Position numbers and translations under genes: made by a program. The notes beneath the pieces were generated by a model. It had not been told where the DNA came from, searched no databases, and worked only from the letters and a program-made list of their open reading frames with translations. From an uncultured Bacteroidales bacterium (lineage in GTDB: Bacteria > Bacteroidota > Bacteroidia > Bacteroidales > FEN-979), in assembly GCA_903887775.1 (NCBI GenBank), contig CAISRB010000005.1, positions 206,773 to 270,772 of the forward strand: a stretch of DNA of 64,000 nucleotides. The letters run 5' to 3'. This document shows positions 24,690-37,631 of this stretch, one piece after another (the stretch's first letter is position 1; each line of letters starts with the position of its first letter).

Positions 24690-25877
24690 ATGGCAAAAGA
24701 AAAATTTGAACGCAACAAACCTCACGTCAATGTTGGCACGATTGGCCACATCGACCATGGTAAAACGACCTTAACGGCAGCGATTACGCTGGTCCTTGCA
24801 GATAAGGGATTATCGGTGTTCAGGTCATTTGATTCAATCGATAATGCTCCGGAAGAAAAAGCCCGTGGTATTACGATTAACACGGCTCATATTGAGTACC
24901 AGACAGCTGCACGTCATTATGCACACGTAGACTGCCCGGGGCATGCCGACTACATCAAGAACATGGTTACCGGCGCTGCCCAGATGGATGGCGCAATCAT
25001 TGTTGTAGCTGCTACCGACGGACCTATGCCCCAGACCCGCGAGCATATCCTTCTCGCCCGTCAGGTTGGTGTGCCCAAGCTCGTAGTATTCATGAACAAA
25101 TGCGACAGCGTGGATGATCCCGAACTTCTTGAGATCGTTGAAATGGAGATACGTGATCTTTTAACTTTCTATGGTTTTGACGGTGCCAATGCACCTGTTA
25201 TCCAGGGTTCAGCACTTGGCGGTCTTAATAAAGAGCCGAAATGGGTTGATAAGATCATGGAACTGATGGATGCAGTGGATTCCTATATCCCCCTGCCCGT
25301 CCGTGACGTTGACAAGCCCTTCCTCATGCCGGTCGAAGACGTGTTTTCGATCACAGGCCGTGGTACAGTAGCTACCGGCCGTATCGAAACCGGTGTTATC
25401 AACACCAGTGATCCCGTTGAAATCATCGGGATGGGTGCTGAGAAACTGAAGAGCGTTGTTACGGGTGTAGAAATGTTCCGTAAGATACTCGACCGTGGTG
25501 AAGCTGGCGACAACGCCGGGCTGTTACTCCGTGGTATCGATAAAGATGAGATCCGCCGTGGTATGGTTATTGCAAAGCCGGGGTCCATCACACCACACAA
25601 AAAATTCAAAGCTGAAATATATGTACTGAAGACCCAGGAAGGTGGACGTCATACTCCGTTCCATAACAAGTATCGTCCGCAGTTCTACTTCCGTACCACT
25701 GATGTTACCGGTGAAATCCATCTCCCTGAAGGTGTAGAAATGTGTATGCCTGGTGATAATATCACCATTCTGGTGGATCTGATTTCCGAAATCGCGATGA
25801 GCAAAGGTCTCCGTTTCGCTATCCGCGAAGGCGGACGTACTGTTGGAGCAGGACAGGTAACTGAGATTCTCGACTAA
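24690..25877 (+). CDS. tuf: Translation elongation factor Tu
   Basis: A 395-residue GTPase that delivers aminoacyl-tRNA to the ribosome. G-motifs are GHIDHGKTT (P-loop), DCPGHADY and NKCD. The switch region has [13 protein letters not shown], and domains 2 and 3 end with [15 protein letters not shown]. Flanked by tRNA genes on both sides, as in many bacteria. It shows the most biased codon use in the window, in keeping with very high expression. Confidence 0.99.
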   Translation: MAKEKFERNKPHVNVGTIGHIDHGKTTLTAAITLVLADKGLSVFRSFDSIDNAPEEKARGITINTAHIEYQTAARHYAHVDCPGHADYIKNMVTGAAQMDGAIIVVAATDGPMPQTREHILLARQVGVPKLVVFMNKCDSVDDPELLEIVEMEIRDLLTFYGFDGANAPVIQGSALGGLNKEPKWVDKIMELMDAVDSYIPLPVRDVDKPFLMPVEDVFSITGRGTVATGRIETGVINTSDPVEIIGMGAEKLKSVVTGVEMFRKILDRGEAGDNAGLLLRGIDKDEIRRGMVIAKPGSITPHKKFKAEIYVLKTQEGGRHTPFHNKYRPQFYFRTTDVTGEIHLPEGVEMCMPGDNITILVDLISEIAMSKGLRFAIREGGRTVGAGQVTEILD

Positions 25878-25949
25878 ACCATATGGTTATGGTACAGGGA
25901 TCATGCCAGACCCCTGTACCTGCCATATACCTGTAATTATAAATTACAC

Positions 25950-26022
25950 ACGGGTGTAGCTCAACTGGTAGAGTGGCGGTCTCCAAAACCGTAGGCTGTG
26001 GGTTCGATTCCTACCACCCGTG
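25950..26022 (+). tRNA. tRNA-Trp (CCA)
   Basis: A 73-nt cloverleaf with acceptor ACGGGTG/CACCCGT, anticodon loop CTCCAAA (CCA) and T-arm GTGGGTTCGATTCCTAC. It lies between tuf and secE, the conserved position. Confidence 0.95.
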
Positions 26023-26037
26023 CAAATCGGAAAATCA

Positions 26038-26235
26038 ATGGCAAAGAACAAGGTAGTTAATTATATAAAAGAAAGCTATGATGAGCTGATGCACAAGGTG
26101 AGCTGGCCTACATGGGCAGAACTCCAGAGCAGTGCCATCGTGGTATCTATTGCTACTCTCATTATTGCGATCATCGTGTTGGCAATGGATGAAGTGTTTA
26201 AAAACGTCCTTCTGCAGTTCTACAAACTCTTTTAG
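26038..26235 (+). CDS. secE: Preprotein translocase subunit SecE
   Basis: A 65-residue inner-membrane protein with an amphipathic helix (YIKESYDELMHKVSWPTWAELQSS) and one membrane span (about residues 33-52). The ATG at 26038 is chosen over an in-frame ATG at 26020 that lies inside tRNA-Trp. It is followed by nusG, the universal order. Confidence 0.96.
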   Translation: MAKNKVVNYIKESYDELMHKVSWPTWAELQSSAIVVSIATLIIAIIVLAMDEVFKNVLLQFYKLF

Positions 26236-26295
26236 ACCGGTTGCGGATCTGAGTTTATTCCGGGGATTCCTAAAGGAAAATATATCGGTACAGGC

Positions 26296-26838
26296 ATGAG
26301 TGAGAATGTAAAAAAATGGTATGTCGTCCGCGCTATCAGCGGTAACGAGAAAAAAGTCAAGCAGATTCTGGAAAATGAAATTTCCAACCTGAAGCTGCAG
26401 GATTACATTTCGCAGGTACTGATCCCGATGGAAAAGGTTTATCTGATCAGGAACGGGAAAAAAGTCAGCAAGGAGAGGAATTTTTTCCCCGGCTATGTGC
26501 TGATCGAGGCAACACTGACAGGAGAAATACCCCATATAATCAGGAATGTTCCGGGAGTCCTTGGTTTTTTAGGCGCAAAAGGCGAACCTCACCCGTTGAG
26601 GCCCTCAGAGGTAAAGCGTCTGCTGGGTAAATTTGATGAATTGTCAGAACAGGGAGAAGAAGTCAACATCCCGTTCATCATCGGGGAAACCGTGACAGTC
26701 ATTGACGGCCCCTTCAACAGCTTCAGCGGTGTGATTGAAGAGATTAACGAAGAAAAGAAAAAGCTGAAGGTCATGGTCAAGATATTCGGTCGTAAAACGC
26801 CTCTTGAGTTGAGTTTCATGCAAGTACAAAAAGAATAG
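26296..26838 (+). CDS. nusG: Transcription termination/antitermination factor NusG
   Basis: A 180-residue protein. The NGN domain ([37 protein letters not shown]) is followed by a KOW domain ([21 protein letters not shown]). It binds the RNA polymerase clamp and links transcription to Rho or the ribosome. Confidence 0.98.
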   Translation: MSENVKKWYVVRAISGNEKKVKQILENEISNLKLQDYISQVLIPMEKVYLIRNGKKVSKERNFFPGYVLIEATLTGEIPHIIRNVPGVLGFLGAKGEPHPLRPSEVKRLLGKFDELSEQGEEVNIPFIIGETVTVIDGPFNSFSGVIEEINEEKKKLKVMVKIFGRKTPLELSFMQVQKE

Positions 26839-26854
26839 AATAAATTTTAATAAA

Positions 26855-27298
26855 ATGGCAAAAGAAGTTAGTGGAATTATTAAGTTGCAGATCAAAGGAG
26901 GAGCAGCTAATCCTTCACCCCCGGTAGGACCCGCATTGGGTGCAAAAGGTGTGAACATCATGGAGTTCTGCAAGCAGTTCAACGCTCGTACGCAGGACAA
27001 AGGCGGAAAGCTCATTCCCGTGATCATCACTGTTTACAAGGACAAGTCGTTCGACTTCATCCTGAAAACCCCTCCTGTAGCTGTTCAGCTGCTTGAAGCA
27101 ACCAAACTCCCGAAAGGTTCACCTGAACCTAACAGGAACAAGGTAGCTGCAGTATCCTGGGACCAGGTGAAAAAGATCGCGGAAGACAAAATGCCCGACC
27201 TGAACGCCTTCACCCTTGAGTCGGCTATGAGAATGGTCGCTGGAACGGCACGTTCCATGGGAATCACCGTAACCGGTGATGGCCCTTTCAAACGTTAA
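26855..27298 (+). CDS. rplK: 50S ribosomal protein L11
   Basis: A 147-residue protein with the L11 hallmarks [21 protein letters not shown] and a C-terminal RNA-binding end [15 protein letters not shown]. It lies 16 bases after nusG and forms the GTPase-associated centre with L10 and L7/L12. Confidence 0.98.
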   Translation: MAKEVSGIIKLQIKGGAANPSPPVGPALGAKGVNIMEFCKQFNARTQDKGGKLIPVIITVYKDKSFDFILKTPPVAVQLLEATKLPKGSPEPNRNKVAAVSWDQVKKIAEDKMPDLNAFTLESAMRMVAGTARSMGITVTGDGPFKR

Positions 27299-27355
27299 TC
27301 TTTGCAACCGGATTAGAAATTGTATCTACCTCATACATTAATTAAATAAAAGCAA

Positions 27356-28051
27356 ATGACAAAGCTGACAAAAAAGAGGAAGGTTGCCTTATCCAAATTC
27401 GATAAGAATACCGTTTATTCACTCACAGATGCTGCTGGTCTTCTTAAAGAGATCGTCAGCACAAAATTTGATTCATCCATTGATCTTGATATACGCCTTG
27501 GGGTTGATCCCCGTAAGGCCAATCAGATGGTCCGCGGAATCGTGACGCTTCCTCACGGAACCGGCAAGGTGGTTCGTGTACTCGTTCTTTGTACTCCTGA
27601 TAAGGAGGAAGAAGCACGTGCTGCAGGTGCTGACCATGTAGGACTTGATGAATACGTAGAAAAAATCAAAGGCGGCTGGACTGATGTTGATGTCATTATC
27701 ACCATGCCCAGTGTCATGGCCAAGGTTGGTGCGCTCGGAAAGATACTCGGACCCCGCGGACTCATGCCGAATCCTAAGACAGGGACCGTTACCATGGAAA
27801 TTGGTAAGGCCGTTAAAGATGTTAAAGCCGGTAAAATTGACTTCAAGGTTGATAAGTTCGGCATTATTCACGCCTCTGTTGCGAAAGCTTCCTTCGCTAA
27901 GGATAAAATCGTGGAAAATGCAGAAACACTTATTCATACCGTGGTCAAACTGAAACCTGCCTCGGCAAAAGGTACCTATGTGAAGAGTATTTATCTCTCA
28001 GGCACGATGAGCCCCGGCATCCAGATTGATCCAAAGTCGGTTTCGGCTTAA
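27356..28051 (+). CDS. rplA: 50S ribosomal protein L1
   Basis: A 231-residue L1 with [27 protein letters not shown] and the family signature [23 protein letters not shown]. It forms the mobile L1 stalk. In other bacteria L1 represses its own rplKA mRNA; I could not identify the binding stem here. Confidence 0.98.
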   Translation: MTKLTKKRKVALSKFDKNTVYSLTDAAGLLKEIVSTKFDSSIDLDIRLGVDPRKANQMVRGIVTLPHGTGKVVRVLVLCTPDKEEEARAAGADHVGLDEYVEKIKGGWTDVDVIITMPSVMAKVGALGKILGPRGLMPNPKTGTVTMEIGKAVKDVKAGKIDFKVDKFGIIHASVAKASFAKDKIVENAETLIHTVVKLKPASAKGTYVKSIYLSGTMSPGIQIDPKSVSA

Positions 28052-28079
28052 TTACTCATTTTTTTTGAGCTTGTAAAAC

Positions 28080-28604
28080 ATGAAAAAAGAAGAAAAAAAC
28101 CAGTTTATTGATACCCTGGTAGAGAAGCTCAACCATGCGAACTCCTTCTATATTGCTGATATCGCTGATCTGAATGCAGACAATACCAGCAAACTCAGGA
28201 GACTTTGCTTCAAACGGAATGTATCTCTTCAGGTAGTGAAGAATTCCCTGCTTAAAAAAGCTATGGAACGCACGGGCAAGGCCGATTTCGAGGCCTTATA
28301 CCCCTTGCTGATCGGTTCTACTTCCATTCTCTTTTCGGAAGTTAACAACGATCCGGCCAAACTCATCAGGGAATTCCGCAGGACTGCCAAGAAGCCCATT
28401 CTGAAAGGAGCTTACGTGGAAGAATCAATCTACCTCGGCGACGACCAGCTGGATGCATTAATTAACATCAAGTCGAAGAACGAACTTATCGGTGACCTGA
28501 TCCTGTTGCTTCAGTCCCCAACGCTCAATGTTCTCTCCGCTCTTTCATCAGGAGGCAACAAGCTATCGGGAATTGTTAAAACATTATCGGAAAAACCTGA
28601 GTAA
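28080..28604 (+). CDS. rplJ: 50S ribosomal protein L10
   Basis: A 174-residue stalk-base protein. The N-terminal rRNA-binding half shows ADIADLNADNTSKLRRLCFKR and VVKNSLLKKAMER. The C-terminal helix that binds L7/L12 dimers ends the protein. It precedes rplL by about 80 bases. Confidence 0.97.
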   Translation: MKKEEKNQFIDTLVEKLNHANSFYIADIADLNADNTSKLRRLCFKRNVSLQVVKNSLLKKAMERTGKADFEALYPLLIGSTSILFSEVNNDPAKLIREFRRTAKKPILKGAYVEESIYLGDDQLDALINIKSKNELIGDLILLLQSPTLNVLSALSSGGNKLSGIVKTLSEKPE

Positions 28605-28684
28605 ACGACGATGTGAACAAAAAGGAAAAGTAAATTAATTTAATAACCTGTCCCGGAATTTACGGGGCGCAAATTTTAGATAAA

Positions 28685-29062
28685 ATGGCAGATTTAAAAG
28701 CTTTTGCAGAACAGTTAGTTAACCTGACAGTAAAAGAGGTCAATGAATTGGCAAAGATCCTCAAGGACGAGTACGGGATTGAACCCGCAGCCGCCGCCGT
28801 AGCTGTAGCCGCTGGTCCGGCCGCCGCTGCTGCACCCGTTGCTGAAGAAAAAACCACTTTCGACGTAATTCTGAAACATGCCGGTCAGGCAAAATTGGCC
28901 GTTGTTAAGCTTGTGAAAGAACTCACCAGCCTTGGCCTGAAGGAAGCAAAAGAACTCGTTGATGCTGCACCTAAAGCAATCAAGGAAGGCGTTTCAAAAG
29001 ATGAAGCAAATGCATTACAGAAACAATTACAGGAAGCCGGTGCAGAGGTTGAAATTAAGTAA
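28685..29062 (+). CDS. rplL: 50S ribosomal protein L7/L12
   Basis: A 125-residue stalk protein. The N-terminal dimerisation domain is joined by an Ala/Pro/Val-rich hinge (about residues 38-56) to the C-terminal domain [18 protein letters not shown] and [15 protein letters not shown] that contacts translation factors. Confidence 0.98.
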   Translation: MADLKAFAEQLVNLTVKEVNELAKILKDEYGIEPAAAAVAVAAGPAAAAAPVAEEKTTFDVILKHAGQAKLAVVKLVKELTSLGLKEAKELVDAAPKAIKEGVSKDEANALQKQLQEAGAEVEIK

Positions 29063-29094
29063 AACAGTACTTTCGAAATTATCTTAATAAGTAT

Positions 29095-29121
29095 AGATCT
29101 CCCCTTTTTTAGGGGAGGTCT
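29095..29121 (+). terminator. Terminator or attenuator between rplL and rpoB
   Basis: AGATCTCCCC and AGGGGAGGTCT form a strong stem around a T-rich loop, followed by TTCCTTATT. A partial terminator at this place is known in E. coli and lets the ribosomal genes outpace rpoBC. The tail here is only moderately T-rich, which suits attenuation. Confidence 0.65.
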
Positions 29122-29164
29122 TTCCTTATTTATATTCGATTGAATTTAATATTAATTTCTCACC

Positions 29165-29186
29165 TGTCTGCTTTTCAAGGCAGACG
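29165..29186 (+). other. Hairpin in the rpoB leader
   Basis: GTCTGC pairs with GCAGAC around an eight-base loop, 16 bases before the rpoB start codon. It might be a processing site or a translational element. There is no T-run. Confidence 0.4.
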
Positions 29187-29201
29187 TAAAAATAAAACAC
29201 C

Positions 29202-32200
29202 TTGGCTTCAAAAAAAATCGAAAGAATTCGCTTCGGAAAAACAAAGATCCAGGCCGAATATCCTGATTTCCTCGATCTTCAAGTCAAGTCGTTCCAGGAT
29301 TTCTTCCAGCTGGAGACAAACCCTGAAAACAGGGTAAACGAAGGGCTTTTCAAAGTCTTTGCCGAGAATTTCCCGATCTCTGATGCACGAAACAATTTCG
29401 TGCTGGAGTTTCTCGACTATTTCATTGACCCTCCCAGGTACTCCATCGAAGAATGCATCGAACGCGGACTTACTTACAGTGTACCCTTGAAAGCAAAACT
29501 CAAGCTGTATTGCACTGACCCGGAACATGAAGACTTTGAGACTATCATCCAGGATGTGTACCTGGGCATGATCCCATATATGACACCCCGGGGCACATTT
29601 ATTGTCAACGGAGCTGAACGCGTTGTGGTTTCGCAGCTGCACCGCTCACCCGGTGTGTTTTTTAGTACAAGTTACCACGCCAACGGCGTACAACTGTATT
29701 CAGCGAGGATCATCCCGTTCAAGGGTTCATGGATTGAATTTACTACCGACATCAACAATGTGATGTACGCCTATATCGACCGCAAGAAGAAACTCCCGGT
29801 TACAACCCTTCTCCGTGCGATAGGTTATGAAACAGATAAAGATATTCTTGAGATCTTCGGATTAGCTCAGGAAATCAAGGTGAGCCGTGCAGCGCTCAAA
29901 CGTGTCGTTGGCTCAAAACTGGCGGCCAGAGTGGTTCGCGCATGGATCGAAGACTTTGTGGATGAGGACACCGGAGAGGTTGTCTCTATTGAACGTACTG
30001 AAGTGATTATTGAACGTGAGACTCTTCTTGAAGAAGACCATATCAGCCAGATACTGGATGCGGGCATCAAGACAATCCTCATTCATCGTGAAGAAGCTAT
30101 CTCTACCGACTATTCGATCATCTTCAATACACTTCAGAAAGACCCCGCGAATTCCGAGAAAGAAGCCATGGAGTTTATTTACAGGCAGCTTCGTAATGCC
30201 GAACCTCCTGATGAGGAAACTGCACGCGGGATCATCGAAAAACTTTTCTTCTCCGATAAACGTTATGATCTCGGGGATGTTGGACGGTACAGGATCAACA
30301 GGAAACTGAACCTGGAAACTCCGATGGAAACGAAGGTTCTTACGAAAGAAGACATCATTTCTATTATAAAATACCTGATCGAACTGGTTAACTCGAAAGC
30401 GGAAGTCGACGACATCGACCATCTCAGTAATCGTCGCGTACGTACTGTGGGTGAGCAGCTTTATAACCAGTTTGGTGTCGGCCTGTCACGTATGGCCCGT
30501 ACGATACGTGAACGAATGAACGTTCGTGATAATGAGGTGTTCACCCCGATGGACCTGATCAATGCAAAAACTCTTTCATCGGTGATCAACTCGTTTTTCG
30601 GCACAAACCAGTTATCTCAGTTCATGGATCAGACGAACCCCCTGTCGGAGCTGACGCATAAGCGCCGTATCTCTGCATTGGGCCCCGGAGGTCTTTCACG
30701 TGAACGCGCAGGATTTGAGGTTCGTGACGTACATTATACGCATTACGGACGACTTTGTACCATTGAAACGCCTGAAGGACCAAACATCGGTCTCATTTCC
30801 TCGCTTTGTGTTTATGCGAAAATAGACCGGCTCGGGTTTATCGAAACTCCATATAAGAAAGTCGTGGATGGAAGGGTACAGCTTGAGGAAGACCCTGTTT
30901 ACCTGACAGCGGAAGAGGAAGAACATAAAATAATAGGTCAGGCTACCACCTTAATGGATGCCAAAGGCCATCTCACCGACGACAAAATCAAGGTTCGTTA
31001 TCTTGCTGATTATCCAATCGTTGGAAAAGACAAAGTTGACCTTGTTGATATAGCTCCAAACCAGATCGCCTCGATCGCGGCTTCATTGATCCCATTCCTT
31101 GAGCATGATGACGCAAACCGTGCCCTGATGGGATCAAACATGATGCGCCAGGCAGTGCCGCTTTTAACTCCCGAAGCTCCTATTGTAGGAACCGGAATTG
31201 AAGACCTTGTTGCAAGGGATTCAAGGGTTCTTATCAATGCCGAAGGCGACGGAGTTGTTGAATACGTGGATGCCAACGAGATCATGATCCGCTACCACCG
31301 TAGTGAGAAGGAAAAACTGGTCAGTTTTGAAGATGATACGAAGGGATACACCCTGACCAAGTTCATGCGGACCAACCAGAACACCTGCGTGAACCTGCGA
31401 CCTATTGTTCGTAAAGGTGATAAAGTGCAGAAAGGACAGGTCCTTTGCGAAGGTTATGCAACCCGTGACGGGGAACTTGCCCTCGGGAGGAACCTGATGG
31501 TTGCTTTCATGCCCTGGAAAGGTTATAATTTCGAGGATGCTATCGTAATTTCCGAAAAAGTCGTTTCAGAGGACATCTTCACTTCTATCCATATTGAAGA
31601 ATTCACACTTGAAGTCAGGGATACAAAACGCGGTGTTGAAGAACTCACAAATGATATTCCAAATGTAAGTTCAGAAGCCACGAAAGACCTTGATGAAAAC
31701 GGACTTATCCGTATAGGCGCTGAAGTAAATGAAGGTGATATCCTGATTGGCAAGATCACCCCGAAAGGAGAGAGTGATCCTACTCCCGAAGAAAAACTGC
31801 TTCGTGCCATTTTCGGTGACAAGGCAGGTGATGTGAAAGATGCTTCATTGAAAGCACCTCCGTCAATGAAGGGGGTGGTTATCGAGAAGAAACTTTTCTC
31901 GAGGATCATCAAGGATAAAAAAGCCAAGTCTAAGGAAAAGGACGAGCTCAAGAAGATGGAGGAGGAATTCCAGCAGAACATTGTTAAATTAAAAGCAAAA
32001 CTTGTTGAGAAACTCGGACTTCTTGTCAATAATAAAGTCTCCCAGGGAGTTTTGAACCAGTTCAAGCAGGAAATCGTTCCGAAAGGCGCCAAATTCACTG
32101 CAGGCATCCTTAATGAAATTGACTTTATGACGGTCAACCCGAACAAATGGACGACCGACAAAGATAAGAATGACCTTGTCAAATCACTGATCAACAATTA

Positions 32201-33008
32201 CATTATCAAGTACAAGGAGACCCTTGGCGTAAGCAACCGTAAGAAGTTCGTTGCTGTTGTGGGAGATGATCTCCCCGCCGGTATTGTGCAGATGGCAAAG
32301 GTTTATATTGCAAAGAAGCGCAAACTGAAAGTCGGCGATAAGATGGCAGGGCGGCACGGGAATAAGGGCATCGTTGCAAGGATCGTAAGAGCTGAGGATA
32401 TGCCGTTCCTGGAAGACGGGACTCCGGTTGACATTGTTCTTAACCCCCTTGGTGTACCTTCCCGTATGAACCTCGGGCAGATTTATGAAACCATCCTGGC
32501 ATGGGCCGGAACAAAACTAAACCAGCGCTTCACCACACCTATTTTTGATGGCGCCAGTATCGACGAGATCAATTCTTACCTTGAGAAAGCCGGTTTACCG
32601 AGGAACGGTAAAGTATGGCTGCATGACGGTCTTTCGGGTGAACCTTTTGACCAGCCAACCACCGTCGGTTTCATTTATATGATGAAGCTGCACCATATGG
32701 TTGACGACAAGATGCATGCACGTTCGATAGGCCCCTATTCACTGATCACTCAGCAGCCTCTTGGCGGTAAAGCACAGTTCGGCGGTCAGAGATTCGGTGA
32801 AATGGAAGTATGGGCGCTCGAAGCTTTTGGGGCGGCAAACATCCTGCTCGAGATCCAGACCGTGAAGTCCGACGACGTGGTAGGCCGTGCAAAGGCCTAT
32901 GAATCTATTGTCAAGGGCGAATCGATGCCTGTGCCGGGCGTTCCCGAATCATTTAACGTGCTTGTACATGAATTGCGCGGCCTCGGGCTGAATATTACAA
33001 CAGATTAA
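29202..33008 (+). CDS. rpoB: DNA-directed RNA polymerase subunit beta
   Basis: A 1268-residue subunit. Recognisable blocks are [18 protein letters not shown], the rifampicin region [46 protein letters not shown], and the C-terminal [24 protein letters not shown]. The rifampicin-region residues look wild type. The start is a TTG at 29202 giving [13 protein letters not shown]; no in-frame ATG gives the conserved N-terminus, and Bacteroidota RpoB sequences begin at a comparable place. Confidence 0.99.
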   Translation: MASKKIERIRFGKTKIQAEYPDFLDLQVKSFQDFFQLETNPENRVNEGLFKVFAENFPISDARNNFVLEFLDYFIDPPRYSIEECIERGLTYSVPLKAKLKLYCTDPEHEDFETIIQDVYLGMIPYMTPRGTFIVNGAERVVVSQLHRSPGVFFSTSYHANGVQLYSARIIPFKGSWIEFTTDINNVMYAYIDRKKKLPVTTLLRAIGYETDKDILEIFGLAQEIKVSRAALKRVVGSKLAARVVRAWIEDFVDEDTGEVVSIERTEVIIERETLLEEDHISQILDAGIKTILIHREEAISTDYSIIFNTLQKDPANSEKEAMEFIYRQLRNAEPPDEETARGIIEKLFFSDKRYDLGDVGRYRINRKLNLETPMETKVLTKEDIISIIKYLIELVNSKAEVDDIDHLSNRRVRTVGEQLYNQFGVGLSRMARTIRERMNVRDNEVFTPMDLINAKTLSSVINSFFGTNQLSQFMDQTNPLSELTHKRRISALGPGGLSRERAGFEVRDVHYTHYGRLCTIETPEGPNIGLISSLCVYAKIDRLGFIETPYKKVVDGRVQLEEDPVYLTAEEEEHKIIGQATTLMDAKGHLTDDKIKVRYLADYPIVGKDKVDLVDIAPNQIASIAASLIPFLEHDDANRALMGSNMMRQAVPLLTPEAPIVGTGIEDLVARDSRVLINAEGDGVVEYVDANEIMIRYHRSEKEKLVSFEDDTKGYTLTKFMRTNQNTCVNLRPIVRKGDKVQKGQVLCEGYATRDGELALGRNLMVAFMPWKGYNFEDAIVISEKVVSEDIFTSIHIEEFTLEVRDTKRGVEELTNDIPNVSSEATKDLDENGLIRIGAEVNEGDILIGKITPKGESDPTPEEKLLRAIFGDKAGDVKDASLKAPPSMKGVVIEKKLFSRIIKDKKAKSKEKDELKKMEEEFQQNIVKLKAKLVEKLGLLVNNKVSQGVLNQFKQEIVPKGAKFTAGILNEIDFMTVNPNKWTTDKDKNDLVKSLINNYIIKYKETLGVSNRKKFVAVVGDDLPAGIVQMAKVYIAKKRKLKVGDKMAGRHGNKGIVARIVRAEDMPFLEDGTPVDIVLNPLGVPSRMNLGQIYETILAWAGTKLNQRFTTPIFDGASIDEINSYLEKAGLPRNGKVWLHDGLSGEPFDQPTTVGFIYMMKLHHMVDDKMHARSIGPYSLITQQPLGGKAQFGGQRFGEMEVWALEAFGAANILLEIQTVKSDDVVGRAKAYESIVKGESMPVPGVPESFNVLVHELRGLGLNITTD

Positions 33009-33034
33009 TTCAACACTTGTCAATCAGCAATATT

Positions 33035-36000
33035 ATGGCATATAAAAAAGAAGGTCCAATAAACAGTATGTATTCCAAGATCACTGTTAGCCTGGCTTCT
33101 CCGGAGAAGATCCTGGAGATGTCGAGCGGGGAAGTACTGAAACCTGAGACCATCAATTACAGGACCTACAAGCCCGAGAGGGACGGTTTGTTCTGTGAAC
33201 GGATCTTTGGCCCTGTAAAGGACTGGGAATGCCACTGCGGAAAATACAAAAGGATACGGTACAAAGGTATCGTATGCGACCGTTGTGGTGTGGAAGTGAC
33301 AGAGAAGAAAGTCCGCCGCGAACGGATGGGACACATTCAGCTCGTCGTTCCTGTTGCCCATATATGGTTTTTCCGTTCATTGCCGAACAAGATAGGTTCG
33401 CTTCTGGGACTTCCCACAAAGAAACTCGAATCTATTATTTATTATGAAAAATATGTCGTTATCCAGCCCGGAGTAAAAAGCCTGGATGGTTTGAATTACC
33501 TGGACTTCTTGTCTGAAGAGGAGTACTTTGACATCATCGAGAAGCTTCCACAGGAGAACCAGTACCTGGATGACAGTGACCCCAATAAATTCATTGCCAG
33601 GATGGGGGCTGAAGCATTATATGATCTCCTTTCCAGGATAGATCTGGATAAGGAATCCTATGATCTTCGTCACAAGGCAAATACTGAAACCTCGCAGCAG
33701 AGGAAAGCTGAAGCCCTGAAAAGGCTTCAGGTCTTTGAATCGTTCAGGGATGCCCAGAAACGTATGGACAACCGTCCCGAGTGGATGATCGTCAAGGTGG
33801 TTCCTGTTATCCCTCCTGAACTCAGGCCTCTTGTGCCTCTGGATGGCGGGCGTTTTGCAACATCCGACCTGAATGATCTCTACCGCAGGGTGATCATACG
33901 TAACAATCGTTTAAAGAGACTTATCGAGATCAAGGCTCCGGATGTCATCCTTCGTAATGAGAAGCGTATGCTCCAGGAAGCTGTCGATTCATTATTCGAC
34001 AACTCCCGCAAAGCCAGTGCGGTAAAGACTGAATCGAACAGGGCATTGAAATCCCTTTCCGACAGCCTGAAAGGGAAGCAGGGGCGTTTCCGCCAGAACC
34101 TCCTTGGTAAACGTGTTGACTATTCCGGACGTTCGGTCATCGTTGTAGGCCCCGAGCTCAGGCTTAATGAATGTGGTCTGCCGAAGGAAATGGCGTCTGA
34201 ACTTTTCAAGCCATTCATCATCCGCAAGATGCTTGAGCGCGGCATTGTAAAGACCGTGAAATCAGCGAAGAAGATCGTCGACCGGAAAGACCCTGTTGTC
34301 TGGGACATCCTTGAAAACATCATGAAGGGGCATCCTGTGATGCTGAACCGTGCGCCTACCTTGCACCGTTTGGGGATCCAGGCGTTTCAGCCTAAACTCA
34401 TTGAAGGCAAAGCAATCCAGCTTCACCCGCTGGTTTGTACCGCGTTCAATGCCGACTTTGACGGTGACCAGATGGCTGTTCATGTACCTCTTGGAAATGC
34501 CGCCATCCTTGAAGCACAGCTGCTTATGCTTGCTTCCCATAATATTCTGAACCCCGCCAACGGCGCTCCTATAACCGTCCCGTCTCAGGACATGGTTCTT
34601 GGTCTCTATTATATGACAAAGGCCCGGAAAACTGATGCCGACAGGACAGTCAGGGGAGAAGGAATGACGTTCTATTCACCCGAAGAGGTCATCATTGCTT
34701 TTAACGAAAAGAAAGTCGACCTCCATGCAATCATCAAGGTTCGGCTCCAGCTTCTGGAAGAAGGAAAAGAAGTCGTTAAGATCATGGAGACGACAGTAGG
34801 CCGTGTGATCTTCAATCAGGTTGTCCCAAGGGAATACGGGTATATCAACCAGCTTCTTACAAAGAAATCTTTGCGCGATATTATCGGCGCGATCCTGAAG
34901 AAGACCGGTACCGCCAAAACAGCCAAATTCCTCGACGATATCAAGGACCTTGGGTACAGCATGGCTTTCAAGGGAGGACTTTCGTTCAACCTTGATGACG
35001 TTATCGTTCCGCAGATCAAGGAAACCCTTGTAGGCAGCGCTTCAGCCGAAGTGGATGAAGTAGTCAGCAATTACAACATGGGTTTCATCACAAACAATGA
35101 AAGATACAACCAGATCATCGACATCTGGACCCATACGAATTCACAGCTGACCGTTTCGCTGATGAACCAGTTGTCGAAAGACAAGCAGGGCTTCAACCCG
35201 GTTTATATGATGCTTGACTCCGGCGCCCGTGGTTCTAAAGAACAGATCCGCCAGCTTTCAGGTATGCGTGGTCTTATGGCGAAGCCCCAGAAATCAGGAG
35301 CAAGCGGTGGTGAAATCATCGAAAACCCAATCCTTTCGAACTTTAAGGAAGGCCTTTCGGTTCTCGAGTACTTTATCTCAACCCACGGCGCCCGTAAGGG
35401 TCTCGCCGATACGGCTCTGAAAACCGCTGATGCCGGTTACCTTACCCGCCGCCTCGTAGACGTTTCCCAGGATGTGATCATTTCAGAAGAAGACTGCGGA
35501 ACGCTTCGCGGGCTTACCATCACTGCTTTGAAGAAGGCTGAAGAAGTCGTGGAATCGCTGTACGACAGGATCCTCGGGCGCGTTACCTTACACAACGTCT
35601 ATCATCCGCAGACAGGCAAACTGATTATTACGGCAGGGCAGGAGATCAACGAAGAGATCGCGACGATCATTGATGATTCTCCTCTGGAAGGTGTTGAAAT
35701 CCGTTCAGTTCTGACCTGCGAATCGAAGAAAGGTGTTTGCGCAAAATGTTACGGACGAAACCTGGCAACAGGCCGTTTGGTTGAAAAAGGCGAAGCTGTA
35801 GGTGTTATCGCAGCCCAGTCTATCGGTGAACCCGGAACCCAGCTTACTCTTCGTACCTTCCACGTCGGTGGTGTTGCCGGTGTTAACATTGCAAGCGCTT
35901 CAAGAATAGAAGCAAAGTACGACGGCGTACTTGAGATCGATGAATTACGTTCGGTAAACTACCAGACTGAGGCCGGTGAAAAATATGAGATCGTTATCGG

Positions 36001-37321
36001 CCGTTCAGCTGAAATGCGTATTGTTGACAAGCACACCCGCATAGCTCTGACCTCAGCCCATATTCCCTATGGAGCCAGACTTTATTTCCGCAATCAAATG
36101 GAAGTGAAGAAAGGCAACCTCATCAGCGACTGGGATCCTTACAATGCAGTTATCCTTTCGGAAGTCAGCGGTAAGGTAAGCTTCGAGAATATTCAGGAGG
36201 GTATGACTTTCCGCATTGAATCTGATGAACAGACAGGTTACCACGAAAAAGTTATTATTGAATCCCGCCAGAAGGGAAAGAACCCTGCAATCAACATACT
36301 TGATTCAACGAAGGAGATTATCAAGATTTATGATATCCCGGTCGGTGCCCATATCATTATTGAGAACGGGGCAAAGATCAAGGCCGGTGAGATCCTTGTC
36401 AAGATCCCCAGGGCCATTGGTAAAGCAGGCGATATCACGGGAGGTCTTCCCAGGGTGACCGAGCTTTTTGAAGCACGCAACCCGTCGGACCCTGCTGTTG
36501 TTTCAGAAATTGACGGCGTTGTTTCATTTGCCAAAAAGCTGAAGAGAGGGAACCGTGAAGTGATCATCACTTCGAAGACAAGCGAAGAAAAACGTTACCT
36601 GATACCGACTTCGAAGCAGATCCTGGCCCAGGAGAATGACTATGTTAAAGCCGGTGTGCCATTGTCGGACGGAGCACTTACTCCCAGCGACATCCTGGCT
36701 ATCAAAGGCCCTATGAAGGTTCAGGAATATATCGTCAATGAAATCCAGGAAGTTTACAGGCTCCAGGGCGTTAAGATTAATGATAAGCATTTCGAGACCA
36801 TTGTAAGGCAGATGATGCGCAAAGTTGATGTGGAAGATCCCGGTGACAGCCGGTTCCTCGAAGGCGAGCTCGTAAATAAGATAGATTTTCAGGAAGAGAA
36901 CGACTGGATTTACGCGAAAAAGGTCGTTGAGGATCCGGGTGATTCCGCAACTCTCAAGTCTGGCCAGATTATCAGTGCCCGCAAACTTCGTGATGAGATC
37001 TCAATGCTGAAGCGCAAAGATAAGAAGCTCGTGGAAGCCCGTGATGCAAAGCCGGCAACAGCACGACAGGTGCTCCAGGGGATTACAAGGGCCTCACTGC
37101 AGACACGCAGCTGGCTTTCTGCAGCATCTTTCCAGGAAACAACCAAAGTACTTACCCAGGCAGCAATCAACGCACGTGTTGATGATCTGGCTGGTTTGAA
37201 GGAAAACGTAATCGTTGGTCATCTGATCCCTGCCGGCACAGGCTTGCGCGAGTATGAAAGCATGATTGTGGGCAGCAAGGAAGAATATGAAGCATTAATG
37301 GCATCCAAAGAAGAAGATTAA
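33035..37321 (+). CDS. rpoC: DNA-directed RNA polymerase subunit beta'
   Basis: A 1428-residue subunit. The N-terminal zinc finger is [20 protein letters not shown]. The catalytic [12 protein letters not shown] holds the three magnesium-binding aspartates. The bridge and trigger-loop region reads [19 protein letters not shown], and the second zinc site is [13 protein letters not shown]. The frame reaches back to a TTG at 33017, but the ATG at 33035 ([11 protein letters not shown]) matches the family start. It lies 26 bases after rpoB. Confidence 0.99.
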   Translation: MAYKKEGPINSMYSKITVSLASPEKILEMSSGEVLKPETINYRTYKPERDGLFCERIFGPVKDWECHCGKYKRIRYKGIVCDRCGVEVTEKKVRRERMGHIQLVVPVAHIWFFRSLPNKIGSLLGLPTKKLESIIYYEKYVVIQPGVKSLDGLNYLDFLSEEEYFDIIEKLPQENQYLDDSDPNKFIARMGAEALYDLLSRIDLDKESYDLRHKANTETSQQRKAEALKRLQVFESFRDAQKRMDNRPEWMIVKVVPVIPPELRPLVPLDGGRFATSDLNDLYRRVIIRNNRLKRLIEIKAPDVILRNEKRMLQEAVDSLFDNSRKASAVKTESNRALKSLSDSLKGKQGRFRQNLLGKRVDYSGRSVIVVGPELRLNECGLPKEMASELFKPFIIRKMLERGIVKTVKSAKKIVDRKDPVVWDILENIMKGHPVMLNRAPTLHRLGIQAFQPKLIEGKAIQLHPLVCTAFNADFDGDQMAVHVPLGNAAILEAQLLMLASHNILNPANGAPITVPSQDMVLGLYYMTKARKTDADRTVRGEGMTFYSPEEVIIAFNEKKVDLHAIIKVRLQLLEEGKEVVKIMETTVGRVIFNQVVPREYGYINQLLTKKSLRDIIGAILKKTGTAKTAKFLDDIKDLGYSMAFKGGLSFNLDDVIVPQIKETLVGSASAEVDEVVSNYNMGFITNNERYNQIIDIWTHTNSQLTVSLMNQLSKDKQGFNPVYMMLDSGARGSKEQIRQLSGMRGLMAKPQKSGASGGEIIENPILSNFKEGLSVLEYFISTHGARKGLADTALKTADAGYLTRRLVDVSQDVIISEEDCGTLRGLTITALKKAEEVVESLYDRILGRVTLHNVYHPQTGKLIITAGQEINEEIATIIDDSPLEGVEIRSVLTCESKKGVCAKCYGRNLATGRLVEKGEAVGVIAAQSIGEPGTQLTLRTFHVGGVAGVNIASASRIEAKYDGVLEIDELRSVNYQTEAGEKYEIVIGRSAEMRIVDKHTRIALTSAHIPYGARLYFRNQMEVKKGNLISDWDPYNAVILSEVSGKVSFENIQEGMTFRIESDEQTGYHEKVIIESRQKGKNPAINILDSTKEIIKIYDIPVGAHIIIENGAKIKAGEILVKIPRAIGKAGDITGGLPRVTELFEARNPSDPAVVSEIDGVVSFAKKLKRGNREVIITSKTSEEKRYLIPTSKQILAQENDYVKAGVPLSDGALTPSDILAIKGPMKVQEYIVNEIQEVYRLQGVKINDKHFETIVRQMMRKVDVEDPGDSRFLEGELVNKIDFQEENDWIYAKKVVEDPGDSATLKSGQIISARKLRDEISMLKRKDKKLVEARDAKPATARQVLQGITRASLQTRSWLSAASFQETTKVLTQAAINARVDDLAGLKENVIVGHLIPAGTGLREYESMIVGSKEEYEALMASKEED

Positions 37322-37322
37322 T

Positions 37323-37631
37323 ATGCAGGACAATAAAACCCCGGTCAACCAGATTAATATCGAGATATCGGATGAAGTAGGTGAAGGCATTTATTCGAAC
37401 CTGGCTATTATCACCCACTCCCCAGCGGAATTCATTATTGATTTTGTCAAAATGATGCCGGGTGTACCAAAGGCAAAAGTAAAGTCAAGGATCATACTCA
37501 CTCCTCAGCATGCAAAGCGTCTGTATAAAGCGTTAAAAGAAAACGTGACGAAATACGAAGCGATTCATGGTGAGATCCGTGATTCCGAAGGCGAAATCCC
37601 TTTCAATATGGGGATGCCAGGCCAGGCCTGA
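37323..37631 (+). CDS. DUF3467 domain-containing protein
   Basis: A 102-residue protein whose ATG begins 1 base after the rpoC stop, so it is surely part of the rpoBC transcript. Motifs are QINIEISDEVGEGIYSNLAI, EFIIDFVKMMPGVPKAKVKSR and ILTPQHAKRLYKAL. DUF3467 proteins follow rpoC across Bacteroidota but their function is unknown. The constant coupling hints at a link to transcription. Confidence 0.93.
   Translation: MQDNKTPVNQINIEISDEVGEGIYSNLAIITHSPAEFIIDFVKMMPGVPKAKVKSRIILTPQHAKRLYKALKENVTKYEAIHGEIRDSEGEIPFNMGMPGQA

Noticed and set aside
29202-29204. TTG start of rpoB as a sign of a damaged gene
   Set aside because: The frame is intact, the N-terminus matches the family, and TTG starts recur in this window (5493, 63048).
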